From Terrimonas ginsenosidimutans (GTDB lineage: Bacteria; Bacteroidota; Bacteroidia; Chitinophagales; Chitinophagaceae): 64,000 nucleotides of DNA. The position numbers and the translations under genes were made by a program. Below the pieces are notes generated by a model. The model did not search any database. It was not told where the DNA came from and worked only from the letters and a program-made list of their open reading frames with translations. The stretch's first letter is position 1, and each line of letters opens with the position of its first letter. This document shows positions 9,759 to 17,578 of the stretch, piece after piece. The stretch spans positions 1-64,000 of the forward strand of contig NZ_JAKLTR010000001.1 of the NCBI RefSeq assembly GCF_022012415.1. Reading direction: 5' to 3'.

Positions 9759-10742
9759 TCACATCATCACTTCCGCATGCTTATTATACTTGTTCTTGTA
9801 ATCCACCGGGGACAGCCCCGTGATCTTTTTGAAAACAGTCCTGAATGCTTTTGTATCAGAGTACCCCACCTCATACATCACTTCAGAAACATTCTTCTGG
9901 CTTGTTTCCAGTTGCTTTTTCGCCGCCTCGATTTTCACGCGTTGCATATATTCAACCGGCGTATTGTTTGTCGCCTTTTTGAATCTTCTTTCAAAATGCC
10001 TCCTGCCGATCGCGAATTTGCCAGCCAGTTCTTCAATCGTGATCCGCTCCATGATATTGTTCTCGATATACTCCTGCGCTTGCCTGATCGGCTCATCTTC
10101 ATGTTGCTTCTGACCATTGAACATAATGAACGGCGATTGACTTTTACGATCTATCTCTATCGCAAAGAACTTGGACGCGAAGATGGCCGTTTGCCGGTCA
10201 GTATATTTCTCTACAAGGTAAAGCAGCAGATTCCAGTAAGAAGCGGCACCGCCGCTGGAATAAAGCCGGTCCTGCTCCGTGATGATCCTGTCATCCACCA
10301 GCGTTACATCAGGAAACATATCCCTGAATTCATTTGCATAGATCCAGTGTGTTGAACATTTCTTCCCATTCAGCAAACCTGTTGATGCCAGCAAAAACGC
10401 GCCGATGCATAAACTGGCAACTTCCGCACCCTTCTCATACTGCGCAACGATCCACGGCATGAAGTCTTTATTCAGCTCCAGCGCCTTTTTCAGGTCTCCG
10501 CTCAAAGCGGGTACAACCACCAGATCCGTCTTTTTCACATCCTTCATCAACACATCTGTATGCACACTGAACGATCCCTGGTTCAGCATCACTTCCGGAG
10601 ACAATCCAACCATCTGCACCTTAAAAAGCGGCTCCTTTCCCGCCTTCATGAGAAATTCATTCACCGCCGTGAACATATAACGCGGATCAGTGATGCTTGT
10701 CAGCACGGACTCATTCGGCACAAGGATGGAGATATGCTTCAT
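9759..10742 (-). CDS. GlxA-type transcriptional regulator (DJ-1/PfpI plus AraC domain)
   Basis: 327 residues. Residues 1-200 form a DJ-1/PfpI-like domain with the elbow EVASLCIGAFLLASTG, in which a Cys sits where the nucleophile of the family would be, and CSTHWIYANEF downstream. Residues 225-320 are an AraC double helix-turn-helix (ITIEELAGKFAIGRRHFERR and VSEVMYEVGYSDTKAFRTVF). Proteins of this layout are transcription activators that probably sense a small molecule or stress through the N-terminal domain. The target is unknown; the divergently placed DUF1801-DoxX-reductase genes at 11041 onwards are candidates, because they share a 300-base upstream region that holds a long inverted repeat. 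Confidence 0.9.
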   Translation of the reverse strand: MKHISILVPNESVLTSITDPRYMFTAVNEFLMKAGKEPLFKVQMVGLSPEVMLNQGSFSVHTDVLMKDVKKTDLVVVPALSGDLKKALELNKDFMPWIVAQYEKGAEVASLCIGAFLLASTGLLNGKKCSTHWIYANEFRDMFPDVTLVDDRIITEQDRLYSSGGAASYWNLLLYLVEKYTDRQTAIFASKFFAIEIDRKSQSPFIMFNGQKQHEDEPIRQAQEYIENNIMERITIEELAGKFAIGRRHFERRFKKATNNTPVEYMQRVKIEAAKKQLETSQKNVSEVMYEVGYSDTKAFRTVFKKITGLSPVDYKNKYNKHAEVMM

Positions 10743-10847
10743 CGGTTGATTTTTAGGGAAGATAAATCTAGGGAAAATCTTTGGATAGCAGAGTATCTTC
10801 CTTTCCGCCCATCATCTTCAGCGTCAGAAACATATTAAGTTTCAAAT

Positions 10848-10933
10848 GGGCGTAGAAAGTATCGCAGCGTACCAAAAATGATCCCTGCATTCTTTGCGGA
10901 ATTTTAGCGTACGCTGCGATACCTATTACGCCC
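10848..10933. repeat. Inverted repeat in the divergent GlxA/DUF1801 intergenic region
   Basis: Arms 10848-10872 and 10909-10933 (25 bases each) are inverted copies with 4 mismatches; the core tatcgcagcgtac is exact. The loop is 36 bases. The rest of the 10743-11040 gap holds no gene. The element ends in gggcgta/tacgccc, like the outer ends of other repeats in the window, so it is probably one of the dispersed palindromic elements and not an operator, although its site between divergent genes leaves both possible. Confidence 0.7.
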
Positions 10934-11008
10934 GCCTGGTCAAAGTAAATGTCGTAATTCACCCCCATTAAGTCACACCCACACTCCCTCGGCCCCGTGT
11001 TCCTTTTA

Positions 11009-11016
11009 TACATTTG
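11009..11016 (+). promoter_or_regulatory. Bacteroidota -7 promoter element (TAnnTTTG)
   Basis: TACATTTG matches the Bacteroidota -7 consensus TAnnTTTG, 24 bases before the ATG of the DUF1801 gene at 11041. No clear -33 TTTG was found at the expected distance, so this is a moderate call. Confidence 0.5.
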
Positions 11017-11040
11017 TATCAACACAGAAATCAGTCTTAT

Positions 11041-11496
11041 ATGCAAAAAACAACCGCCAAAACCGTAGATGCATACCTGGCTTCACAGCCGGCAGATGTT
11101 CAGGCCACTCTATCCAAAGTGCGCAAGGCCATCCGCGCGGCAGCCCCCAAAGCGGAGGAAAAGATCAGCTATCACATGCCGCTTTATAAGTATCACATTC
11201 ATTTAGTAGGATTTTGCGCCTTCACCAATCATTGCAGCTTCTTCCCAATGAGCCATGCTGTAATGAAAATGTTTGCTGAAGAATTAAAAGACTATGATAC
11301 TTCCGGCGCTACGATCCGCTTCCCCGTGGGTAAGCCCCTTCCGGCAACACTCATCAAAAAGATCGTTGCAGCACGCATCATAGAAAACGATGAGATCGCC
11401 GCAAAACGCGCAAAAAAGAAATCAGCAAAAAAAGCAGCTGTAAAAAAAGCAGCAAGAAAAAAAGTAGCTCCAAAAAAGAAAGCCGCTTCCAGATAA
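11041..11496 (+). CDS. DUF1801 (YdhG-like) protein with basic C-terminal tail
   Basis: 151 residues from the ATG at 11041, where family similarity starts (TAKTVDAYLASQPADVQATL). The core is the small DUF1801 fold: KVRKAIRAAAPKAEEKISYH, MPLYKYH, LVGFCAFTNHCSFFPMS, TIRFPVGKPLP. The family includes frataxin-like proteins proposed as iron chaperones, but the function is not settled. The last 31 residues are almost only Lys, Ala, Arg and Ser (AKKSAKKAAVKKA type), like histone H1 or bacterial Hc1 tails, which could bind nucleic acid. It is the first of three closely spaced genes with a DoxX gene 32 bases after it. Confidence 0.85.
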   Translation: MQKTTAKTVDAYLASQPADVQATLSKVRKAIRAAAPKAEEKISYHMPLYKYHIHLVGFCAFTNHCSFFPMSHAVMKMFAEELKDYDTSGATIRFPVGKPLPATLIKKIVAARIIENDEIAAKRAKKKSAKKAAVKKAARKKVAPKKKAASR

Positions 11497-11528
11497 ACTC
11501 TCTTTTAACGCCTTAAAACTCTTAGCTC

Positions 11529-11942
11529 ATGAAAAAGACCAACCTCCTCTACTGGATCTTCACCACCCTGTTCGCGTTCCTCATGCTTGGCTCTGCTATT
11601 CCAAACATCATCTCCGACCCCATGTCTGTGGAAGGTTTTGGGAAAATGAATATGCCTGCCTACCTGTTACCTTTCCTCGGTATTGCAAAAGCCCTGGGTG
11701 TGATCGCCATTCTCATTCCTGGTCGTCCACGGATCAAAGAATGGGCTTATGCAGGACTGATCTTTGATCTTATCGGCGGCGCATGGTGTATCTATGCATC
11801 GGGTCAGCCTGTACAAAACTGGGCTTTCATGCCAATCCCTATCGCATTAGGTTTTGCCTCTTATACTTTCTATCATAAGAAAACAAAACTGGCCGACGCT
11901 CAAAAAGCAAAAAACAATTTACCTGCATTCAGTGCTGCATAA
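11529..11942 (+). CDS. DoxX-family membrane protein
   Basis: 137 residues with four hydrophobic segments (LLYWIFTTLFAFLMLGSAIP, YLLPFLGIAKALGVIAILIP, WAYAGLIFDLIGGAWCIY, AFMPIPIALGFASYTFYH). This fits the four-helix DoxX/DoxX-like family of inner-membrane proteins, related to the small subunit of thiosulfate-quinone oxidoreductase but mostly of unknown role in Bacteroidota. RIKEWAYAG and the N-terminal MLGSxIP motif are typical. It sits between the DUF1801 gene and a RibD-like reductase, with 32 bases on each side, suggesting one transcript. Confidence 0.88.
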   Translation: MKKTNLLYWIFTTLFAFLMLGSAIPNIISDPMSVEGFGKMNMPAYLLPFLGIAKALGVIAILIPGRPRIKEWAYAGLIFDLIGGAWCIYASGQPVQNWAFMPIPIALGFASYTFYHKKTKLADAQKAKNNLPAFSAA

Positions 11943-11973
11943 TCCAGGCTTACCGAAGAATAATGTAACCCGC

Positions 11974-12555
11974 ATGAGAAAGCTGATTCTTTCTATGAAT
12001 ATCACACTGGACGGCTTTATTGCCGGACCACGTTGTGAACTCGACTGGCATTTCAGCTACTGGAACAGCGAAATGGCCAGATATGCGGCAAATCAATTGG
12101 CATTGGTTGATACGATCCTGCTCGGCCGGGTGACTTATACCGCTATGGCCAAACACTGGCCATTCGTACTCATGGATGACACCTTTCCCAGGGATGATAT
12201 CGCTTTTGCAGACATGATGAACACACACAGCAAATTCGTCTTTTCAAATACACTCGCCGAAGCCAGCTGGTATAACTCAACACTAGTAAAAGAAGAACCA
12301 GCTTCTGCCATCAGGAAATTAAAACGTATGCCTGGCAAGGACATGATCATTTTCGGAAGCGGCAGGCTTGCAAAATCGCTGATCAAACAAGACCTGATCG
12401 ATGAATATATTCTGTGGACCTACCCTGTCATCCTTGGTGAAGGGAAAACATTGTTTGGAGACACCGGGCGCCCGTCTTCTTTGCGTCTGGTGACAAGCAC
12501 TGCATTCAGCTCCGGCGTGGTACTGATGGACTACCATGTATGCAGGAGTGCCTGA
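11974..12555 (+). CDS. RibD C-terminal / dihydrofolate-reductase-like protein
   Basis: 193 residues from the ATG at 11974, where similarity starts with RKLILSMNITLDGFIAGP. Other family marks are ELDWHFSYW, LVDTILLGRVTYTAMAKHWP, KFVFSNTL, DMIIFGSGRLAKSLIKQDLI and EYILWTYPVILGEGKTLF. These match the dihydrofolate-reductase-like fold of the RibD C-terminal family (YyaP/YwjB type), likely an NADPH-dependent reductase of unknown substrate. The GSG loop for the cofactor is kept. It follows the DoxX gene by 31 bases. Confidence 0.9.
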   Translation: MRKLILSMNITLDGFIAGPRCELDWHFSYWNSEMARYAANQLALVDTILLGRVTYTAMAKHWPFVLMDDTFPRDDIAFADMMNTHSKFVFSNTLAEASWYNSTLVKEEPASAIRKLKRMPGKDMIIFGSGRLAKSLIKQDLIDEYILWTYPVILGEGKTLFGDTGRPSSLRLVTSTAFSSGVVLMDYHVCRSA

Positions 12556-12676
12556 CTTCGATCGGCCTCTGTTCCCGTTATCGGTTTAAACGCATCCGGA
12601 GCAGGAGGAATCTGCGCCATTCAGCGTAAATGAGGTAACTTCAGCACATTAACCAAACTACACCAAAACGCTGGAG

Positions 12677-15600
12677 ATGTTCCGGACACTCCTTATCCTC
12701 TTCGCCACCTTCAACGCAATGTTCCTTGCTGCTCAGCAACTCATGCCCTCTAATCAGCAGCGCTTTAAAACAGAAGATGGGCTCCCCCAAAGTTTTGTTT
12801 CCGGTATTGTTCAGGATAAAAGCGGTTTTATCTGGATCGGCACACAGGATGGCCTTGCCAGGTTTGACGGCCGCAGCTTCAAATCATTCTCCTCTGCAAA
12901 CACTAAAGGAACAGACTTCCGCTCTTATGTGATCAATGATCTTGTCATCAACAAAGACGACCATCTCAGCCTGTTCTATCAGGGCGGAACGGTAGATGAT
13001 TTTGATCCGGTCAGTTTCACCGTCAGGCCAGTCACCGGCGGAAAACGAAACCTTCCCCCGATCAAACAGGGAATAGTAGCAGGAAATACCTCTGACAATC
13101 TCCTCAACTTCATGTACAGGATCAATGGCGATGGGCTTCACTGGACAGAACCATCCACGGGAGAGAAATTTCAGGCCGGAACCCGCAATGGTAAACTTCA
13201 GAATGACACGATCATCACCGTTACAAAAGACCGCCAGGGAAACCTGCTTGTTGTGACTCCGTCCGGAATAGATTTGTCACGAAACAGCGGAAAAACATTC
13301 GAACATACTTCCTTCCGCATCCCTTACGACAGCACGCCTTTACAGCACAAAATAGTCGTGGTATTGCCGGACAACACCATCGTCATCCGGAACAAAGGCA
13401 TGCTCTCCCTGATCAATAAAGAGACAAGATCCGTCAGCTGGATCGACCCCGGCACAAAAGAATCCTACAATTCGACAAGTTTCAATTTTGTAAAACTTGA
13501 CCACCAGGACAGATTGTACTTTGAATCCTATGGTCATATCTTTCGCAGGGAACATGATGGCAGGCTTCATCTTCTCTGGAAGAACCCTTTCAGGATGAAC
13601 ATCACTGCTTTCCTCATTGATCGTGATGATGTGCTTTGGGTAAGCCCCAACGCGGAAGGATTATATAAAGTCACCCTTCAGCCTGGTCTTTTTAAATCCT
13701 ACGAATACGAGAAAGGTTTCTTCCCGGATGCAATGAAACTGGCCGGTCTGCCTGTTGAACAATTGCCGTCATCATGGTTCCCCCGAAAAGAACATTTCTT
13801 TTTTTATACAGCTTTCGGACCGGATTCCACTCAATATATGTGCTATGGAGACCAGGATACGATCTTCAAAAATCCAAACTTGTTCTATGTAGACCACAAG
13901 CAACTCAGAGCTCTGCCATTCCCTTCACGCACAGGAGCAATTCTCCGGGGCCTTACAATTTCAGATAGCGGCGATATCTGGACTGTTGACCCGCGTAGAG
14001 GAGGCTTCTGGCATTGGCAGAACAGATCTGTACAACCCGACTTCATACCTGTTGATTCATCAGGCAACTCACCGTTAAAGCAACTGGCAGACATCAAAGT
14101 CGCAAAATATAAGATCTGGATCAGTACTTATTGGAAAGGCCTGTTTGTTTTTGAAAACGGTAAGATGGTACATGTGGGGAAGAATCCGGGTGACACAAAC
14201 AAACTACCGGATAATCTTACTGATATCTGTCTAAATCCAACAAATCCCTCCCAGTTATGGATCGGTTCACGCGGTGCCGGGTTGATCCTGTATGATGAAA
14301 AAAAAGGTGTTCGAAAAATTTTTACTACAGAAGACGGTCTTTCCAATAATACGGTCTATTCTATTGTAAGCGATCACTCCGGGATCTTATGGTTGAGCAC
14401 CAATAAAGGAATCTGCAGATTTAATCCAACTGATTTTTCCATTACGTCCTATGTAAAATCCGATGGCATTGCTGGAAATGAATTTAACCGTCTTCATAAA
14501 CTTGTTTTTAATGATGGCCGGATTGCCCTCGGTGGGTTAGAGGGTTTTTCCGTATTCCGCCCTTCTTCTTTCAACAATAAAAAAGAGCCATTAGCTGTGC
14601 CCGTTGAAGTCACAGGTATCAGCATCAATAACATCTCACAGGATTTTTTGAAACAGCAATCATTTGTAAAAAGCCCGCTCACAGAACTCAAGAAACTCGA
14701 ACTTCCCTATAACAGAAATTATATTGCTGTTGAATTTTCCGCGCTTCAGTTTACTGAGCCATCAAAAATACAGTATCGCTACATGCTGAAAGGTGTGGAT
14801 AACAGCTGGCGGGAATCCGGCAATAACAATATTGCATCCTACGCACAACTTCGCCCCGGTAGTTACAAATTACTGATCAATGCGACCGGCCAGAATGGAG
14901 TATGGAGTAATAATGTAAAGGAACTTGATATTATTATCCGCCCACCCTTCTGGGCCACCTGGTGGGCATATGCACTTTATGCGATCGCTGCCTTTTCGAT
15001 CTTTACACTGTATTTGCGGCATCACAGAAAAAGAACAAAAGAGCAGGAGCAACTGGTGTTCAAACAAAAAGAGACCGAGCATTTAAAGGAACTGGACAAA
15101 TTAAAAGATCAATTCTTTTCAAATATCACACATGAATTCAGAACGCCGCTCACGCTGATCATTACACCACTTGAAAAGCTCTCGCAGGATCAGTCGATGT
15201 CCCCGCAGGCTGGTCAAACGCTGATCAGCATGCAACGGAATGCCAAAAAACTCTTGCGCCTCGTAAATGAGTTTCTTGATTTTTCCAAACTGAATAAGGG
15301 ACAGATGAAAGTAAGCCTTAGTCATGGCGACTTCAATCTCTTCGTTGAAAGTATCGTTCAACAGTTCCAGGATGCAGCGAAAGAAAAGAATATCAACCTG
15401 AACTACGCGTCTTCTATCAGCAATACCATTCACGCATTTGATGAAGAAAAGTGGGAAAAGATCCTCTTCAACCTGTTGAGCAACGCCCTGAAGTTTACCG
15501 ACCATGGAGGAAAGGTAAATGTGTCTCTTAGGTCACTAAAAGACCAGGATATTGAACTGAGCGTTTCCGACAATGGGATCGGGATCGACCCGGGAAATCT

Positions 15601-16621
15601 TTCTTTGATATTTGAGAGGTTCTACCAGGCGGATTCTTCCGACACGCGCCATTATGAAGGAACCGGTATTGGCCTCGCCCTGGTAAATGAACTAACCTGG
15701 CTGATGAAGGGCTCTGTAAGAGCTGAAAGCACGAAAGGAAAGGGTTCTTCTTTTATTGTAGTATGCCCGCTTGAAACAGTAGCAGCTGAAACGGCCAGGG
15801 AAGTCGCCATTGATGAAAGGCTGGCTCAGGAGGATAACGAACCTCTCAGGAATCTTCATGAAAAACCATTGATCCTTGTTGCAGAAGATAATGCTGAACT
15901 CCGCCATCTTCTTGCAGAGGGATTCACTACCGACTGGCAGGTGATCACGGCTGCAGATGGCTTAATAGCGCATGAAATAATCCTTTCCGAAATGCCGGAC
16001 GTGATCATCAGCGATATCATGATGCCGGGTAAGAATGGCATGGATCTTTGCCGGATCGTCAAAGAAGATCAGCGTACAGGCCATATCGGGTTTATCCTGC
16101 TCACATCCCGCGCAGCACATGATGTAAAACTTAAGGGGCTTGAAACGGGAGCGGATGACTACGTGATAAAACCATTTCATTTCGATGAATTGCAGCTCCG
16201 GATCTCCAATCTTCTTTTATTACAGCAAAAACAGCGGGAATTTCTGCGACTGCAGGCTTTGCCTGCTGATCCCGGGATTGCGTTGCCAAAGATCACTGAC
16301 GCGTTTATTCAACATGTTTATCAATTGCTGGATGCCCATTTGGATGATCCGCAGCTGAACGTAGATTTCCTCGCGCGAAACCTTTCCATGAGCCGGAGCA
16401 GTCTGAACCGGAAGCTGAAATCGCTCCTCGATATTTCCGCCAATGATCTGATCAGGAGATACAGGCTTCAGCGCGCCACGGCCTTACTGGCAAGCGGAAA
16501 TGATATTTCATCCACAGCATATCAGACCGGGTTCAACACACCTTCCTATTTTTCACAATGCTTCCGTGAGCAATACGGGATCACGCCATCCGAGTATATC
16601 GCTTCGCTGAACGGACGTTAG
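12677..16621 (+). CDS. Hybrid two-component system protein (sensor kinase, receiver and AraC regulator in one chain)
   Basis: 1314 residues. After a signal peptide (LLILFATFNAMFLAAQ) the periplasmic part has two-component-regulator propeller repeats (GLPQSFVSGIVQDKSGFIWI, GLSNNTVYSIVSDHSGILWL) and a Y_Y_Y domain at about 690-750. One membrane helix (WWAYALYAIAAFSIFTLYL) follows. The cytosolic part has a HisKA domain with phospho-acceptor H819 in ITHEFRTP, a HATPase domain (NLLSNALKF, DNGIGI, GTGIGLALV), a receiver with D1113 in IISDIMMPG, and an AraC helix-turn-helix at the C-terminus. Such proteins usually sense glycans or their products and control a polysaccharide-use locus. No SusC/SusD genes lie nearby; the alpha-amylase at 22-24.4 kb is the only visible glycan enzyme, so the target is unknown. 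Confidence 0.96.
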   Translation: MFRTLLILFATFNAMFLAAQQLMPSNQQRFKTEDGLPQSFVSGIVQDKSGFIWIGTQDGLARFDGRSFKSFSSANTKGTDFRSYVINDLVINKDDHLSLFYQGGTVDDFDPVSFTVRPVTGGKRNLPPIKQGIVAGNTSDNLLNFMYRINGDGLHWTEPSTGEKFQAGTRNGKLQNDTIITVTKDRQGNLLVVTPSGIDLSRNSGKTFEHTSFRIPYDSTPLQHKIVVVLPDNTIVIRNKGMLSLINKETRSVSWIDPGTKESYNSTSFNFVKLDHQDRLYFESYGHIFRREHDGRLHLLWKNPFRMNITAFLIDRDDVLWVSPNAEGLYKVTLQPGLFKSYEYEKGFFPDAMKLAGLPVEQLPSSWFPRKEHFFFYTAFGPDSTQYMCYGDQDTIFKNPNLFYVDHKQLRALPFPSRTGAILRGLTISDSGDIWTVDPRRGGFWHWQNRSVQPDFIPVDSSGNSPLKQLADIKVAKYKIWISTYWKGLFVFENGKMVHVGKNPGDTNKLPDNLTDICLNPTNPSQLWIGSRGAGLILYDEKKGVRKIFTTEDGLSNNTVYSIVSDHSGILWLSTNKGICRFNPTDFSITSYVKSDGIAGNEFNRLHKLVFNDGRIALGGLEGFSVFRPSSFNNKKEPLAVPVEVTGISINNISQDFLKQQSFVKSPLTELKKLELPYNRNYIAVEFSALQFTEPSKIQYRYMLKGVDNSWRESGNNNIASYAQLRPGSYKLLINATGQNGVWSNNVKELDIIIRPPFWATWWAYALYAIAAFSIFTLYLRHHRKRTKEQEQLVFKQKETEHLKELDKLKDQFFSNITHEFRTPLTLIITPLEKLSQDQSMSPQAGQTLISMQRNAKKLLRLVNEFLDFSKLNKGQMKVSLSHGDFNLFVESIVQQFQDAAKEKNINLNYASSISNTIHAFDEEKWEKILFNLLSNALKFTDHGGKVNVSLRSLKDQDIELSVSDNGIGIDPGNLSLIFERFYQADSSDTRHYEGTGIGLALVNELTWLMKGSVRAESTKGKGSSFIVVCPLETVAAETAREVAIDERLAQEDNEPLRNLHEKPLILVAEDNAELRHLLAEGFTTDWQVITAADGLIAHEIILSEMPDVIISDIMMPGKNGMDLCRIVKEDQRTGHIGFILLTSRAAHDVKLKGLETGADDYVIKPFHFDELQLRISNLLLLQQKQREFLRLQALPADPGIALPKITDAFIQHVYQLLDAHLDDPQLNVDFLARNLSMSRSSLNRKLKSLLDISANDLIRRYRLQRATALLASGNDISSTAYQTGFNTPSYFSQCFREQYGITPSEYIASLNGR

Positions 16622-16655
16622 TGCATCCTGTCCGAATCTCTTAATTGTTACACGA

Positions 16656-16697
16656 TTGAATCAAAATTGACAGCCTTTGAATCAAAACTGACAGCCC
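16656..16697 (+). repeat. Two tandem 21-base repeats upstream of the PepSY-like gene
   Basis: Copies at 16656-16676 and 16677-16697 differ at 2 of 21 positions and share ttgaatcaaaa and tgacagcc. They lie 86 bases before the ATG at 16783. Direct repeats spaced 21 bases apart, two helical turns, are a common layout for response-regulator binding; this role is inferred. Confidence 0.55.
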
Positions 16698-16744
16698 TTG
16701 GCTGCCTCGTGGAGTTAGCTTTAACCGACCGAAAACATCGTTTA

Positions 16745-16760
16745 GTGTCCGGTCGGACAC
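16745..16760. promoter_or_regulatory. Palindrome upstream of the PepSY-like gene
   Basis: gtgtccg-gt-cggacac is a perfect 7-base-arm palindrome, 22 bases before the ATG at 16783. Its place between a sensor-regulator gene and a secreted-protein gene fits an operator or a 5' leader hairpin. No binding protein can be named. Confidence 0.45.
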
Positions 16761-16782
16761 CATTAACCAAAACCTTACGATC

Positions 16783-17316
16783 ATGAAAAAAACACCATTA
16801 GCTCCGCAATTCCTGGCGCTGTTAGGTCTCGCCATTTCTGTTTCCTCATTTGGTCAAACTGATAAACTGATCGCCATTAATACAAACAATCGAATCACAA
16901 CCGAACCGGCTGCCGGCTACAATGCGGCTCCTGCCCCCAAAATAGTATCTGCCACCGTTGAAGAAGGCTTTGTAAAATGGTATCCACAGGCCACCAATGC
17001 AAAATGGTCAACGATCGAAAAAGGTTTCCAGGCTTCTTTTACAAATGCCGGTCAGAAAACAACGGCCGTCTTCGATACCCAGGGAAAATTCAGCTATTCT
17101 GTGGCAGAAGTATCTGCCGAAAATATGCCGCAGGAACTTATAGCATTCATCAAAAAAGAATATCCGGGTTACAAACTGCTTCAATCCGTTGCCATCCGCG
17201 ACAATGTCAAAACCATTTACCAGACCTCCCTGCAAAATGGCAACGATTTTATCAAGATCAAGTCTATCGGCGAAGAAATGGAAGTGAGCTCATTAAAGAA
17301 TCAGTCCGTCCAGTAA
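16783..17316 (+). CDS. Secreted PepSY-like domain protein
   Basis: 177 residues with a signal peptide (PLAPQFLALLGLAISVSSFG followed by Q). The mature part has one PepSY-like (beta-lactamase-inhibitor-like) unit: GFVKWYPQATNAKWSTIEKG, FQASFTNAGQKTTAVFDTQG, then LIAFIKKEYPGYKLLQSVAI and IYQTSLQNGNDFIKIKSIGE. Proteins of this kind are common in the periplasm of Bacteroidota, often next to two-component systems, and may inhibit or sense; no enzymatic motif is present. It follows the hybrid sensor gene by 161 bases, in a region with tandem repeats and a palindrome, suggesting that it has its own regulated promoter. Confidence 0.75.
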   Translation: MKKTPLAPQFLALLGLAISVSSFGQTDKLIAINTNNRITTEPAAGYNAAPAPKIVSATVEEGFVKWYPQATNAKWSTIEKGFQASFTNAGQKTTAVFDTQGKFSYSVAEVSAENMPQELIAFIKKEYPGYKLLQSVAIRDNVKTIYQTSLQNGNDFIKIKSIGEEMEVSSLKNQSVQ

Positions 17317-17414
17317 ATCATTTCCTCTTCCCCTTTTTAGGTACCGGAATACCTCAGCCCTGGAGAAAGCGTCATTGCTGGATTCGGGGCTTTTTTGCGG
17401 GTCGGCTGCGGTGG

Positions 17415-17513
17415 CCGTTGTCCGTTATCCGTTGACCGTTGACCGAGCTGGGCGATAATCATTACCATCGGACCAAGATCATCGGTCAACGGTCAACGGA
17501 TAACGGACAACGG
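17415..17513. repeat. Perfect 32-base inverted repeat built of gttgaccg/gttatccg units
   Basis: Arms 17415-17446 and 17482-17513 are exact inverted copies with a 35-base loop. Each arm is made of internal variants of ccgttgNcc. It lies between the PepSY-like gene and the MFS gene and probably belongs to a dispersed repeat family of the genome; it could also act as a terminator-like hairpin. The rest of 17317-17578 holds no gene. Confidence 0.8.
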
Positions 17514-17578
17514 TCAACGAACTCCGCTCGAAAGTGGTATAATCATTGCCAACTTCCTCTCTGACTAGACAGGAATGT

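Noticed and set aside
9777-10355. 192-codon plus-strand frame inside the GlxA-type gene
   Set aside because: Antisense shadow; the AraC and DJ-1 domains are on the minus strand.
17356-17396. Possible terminator agccc...gggct with T run after the PepSY-like gene
   Set aside because: The stem is only five bases with a loop of about 26, too weak to call.
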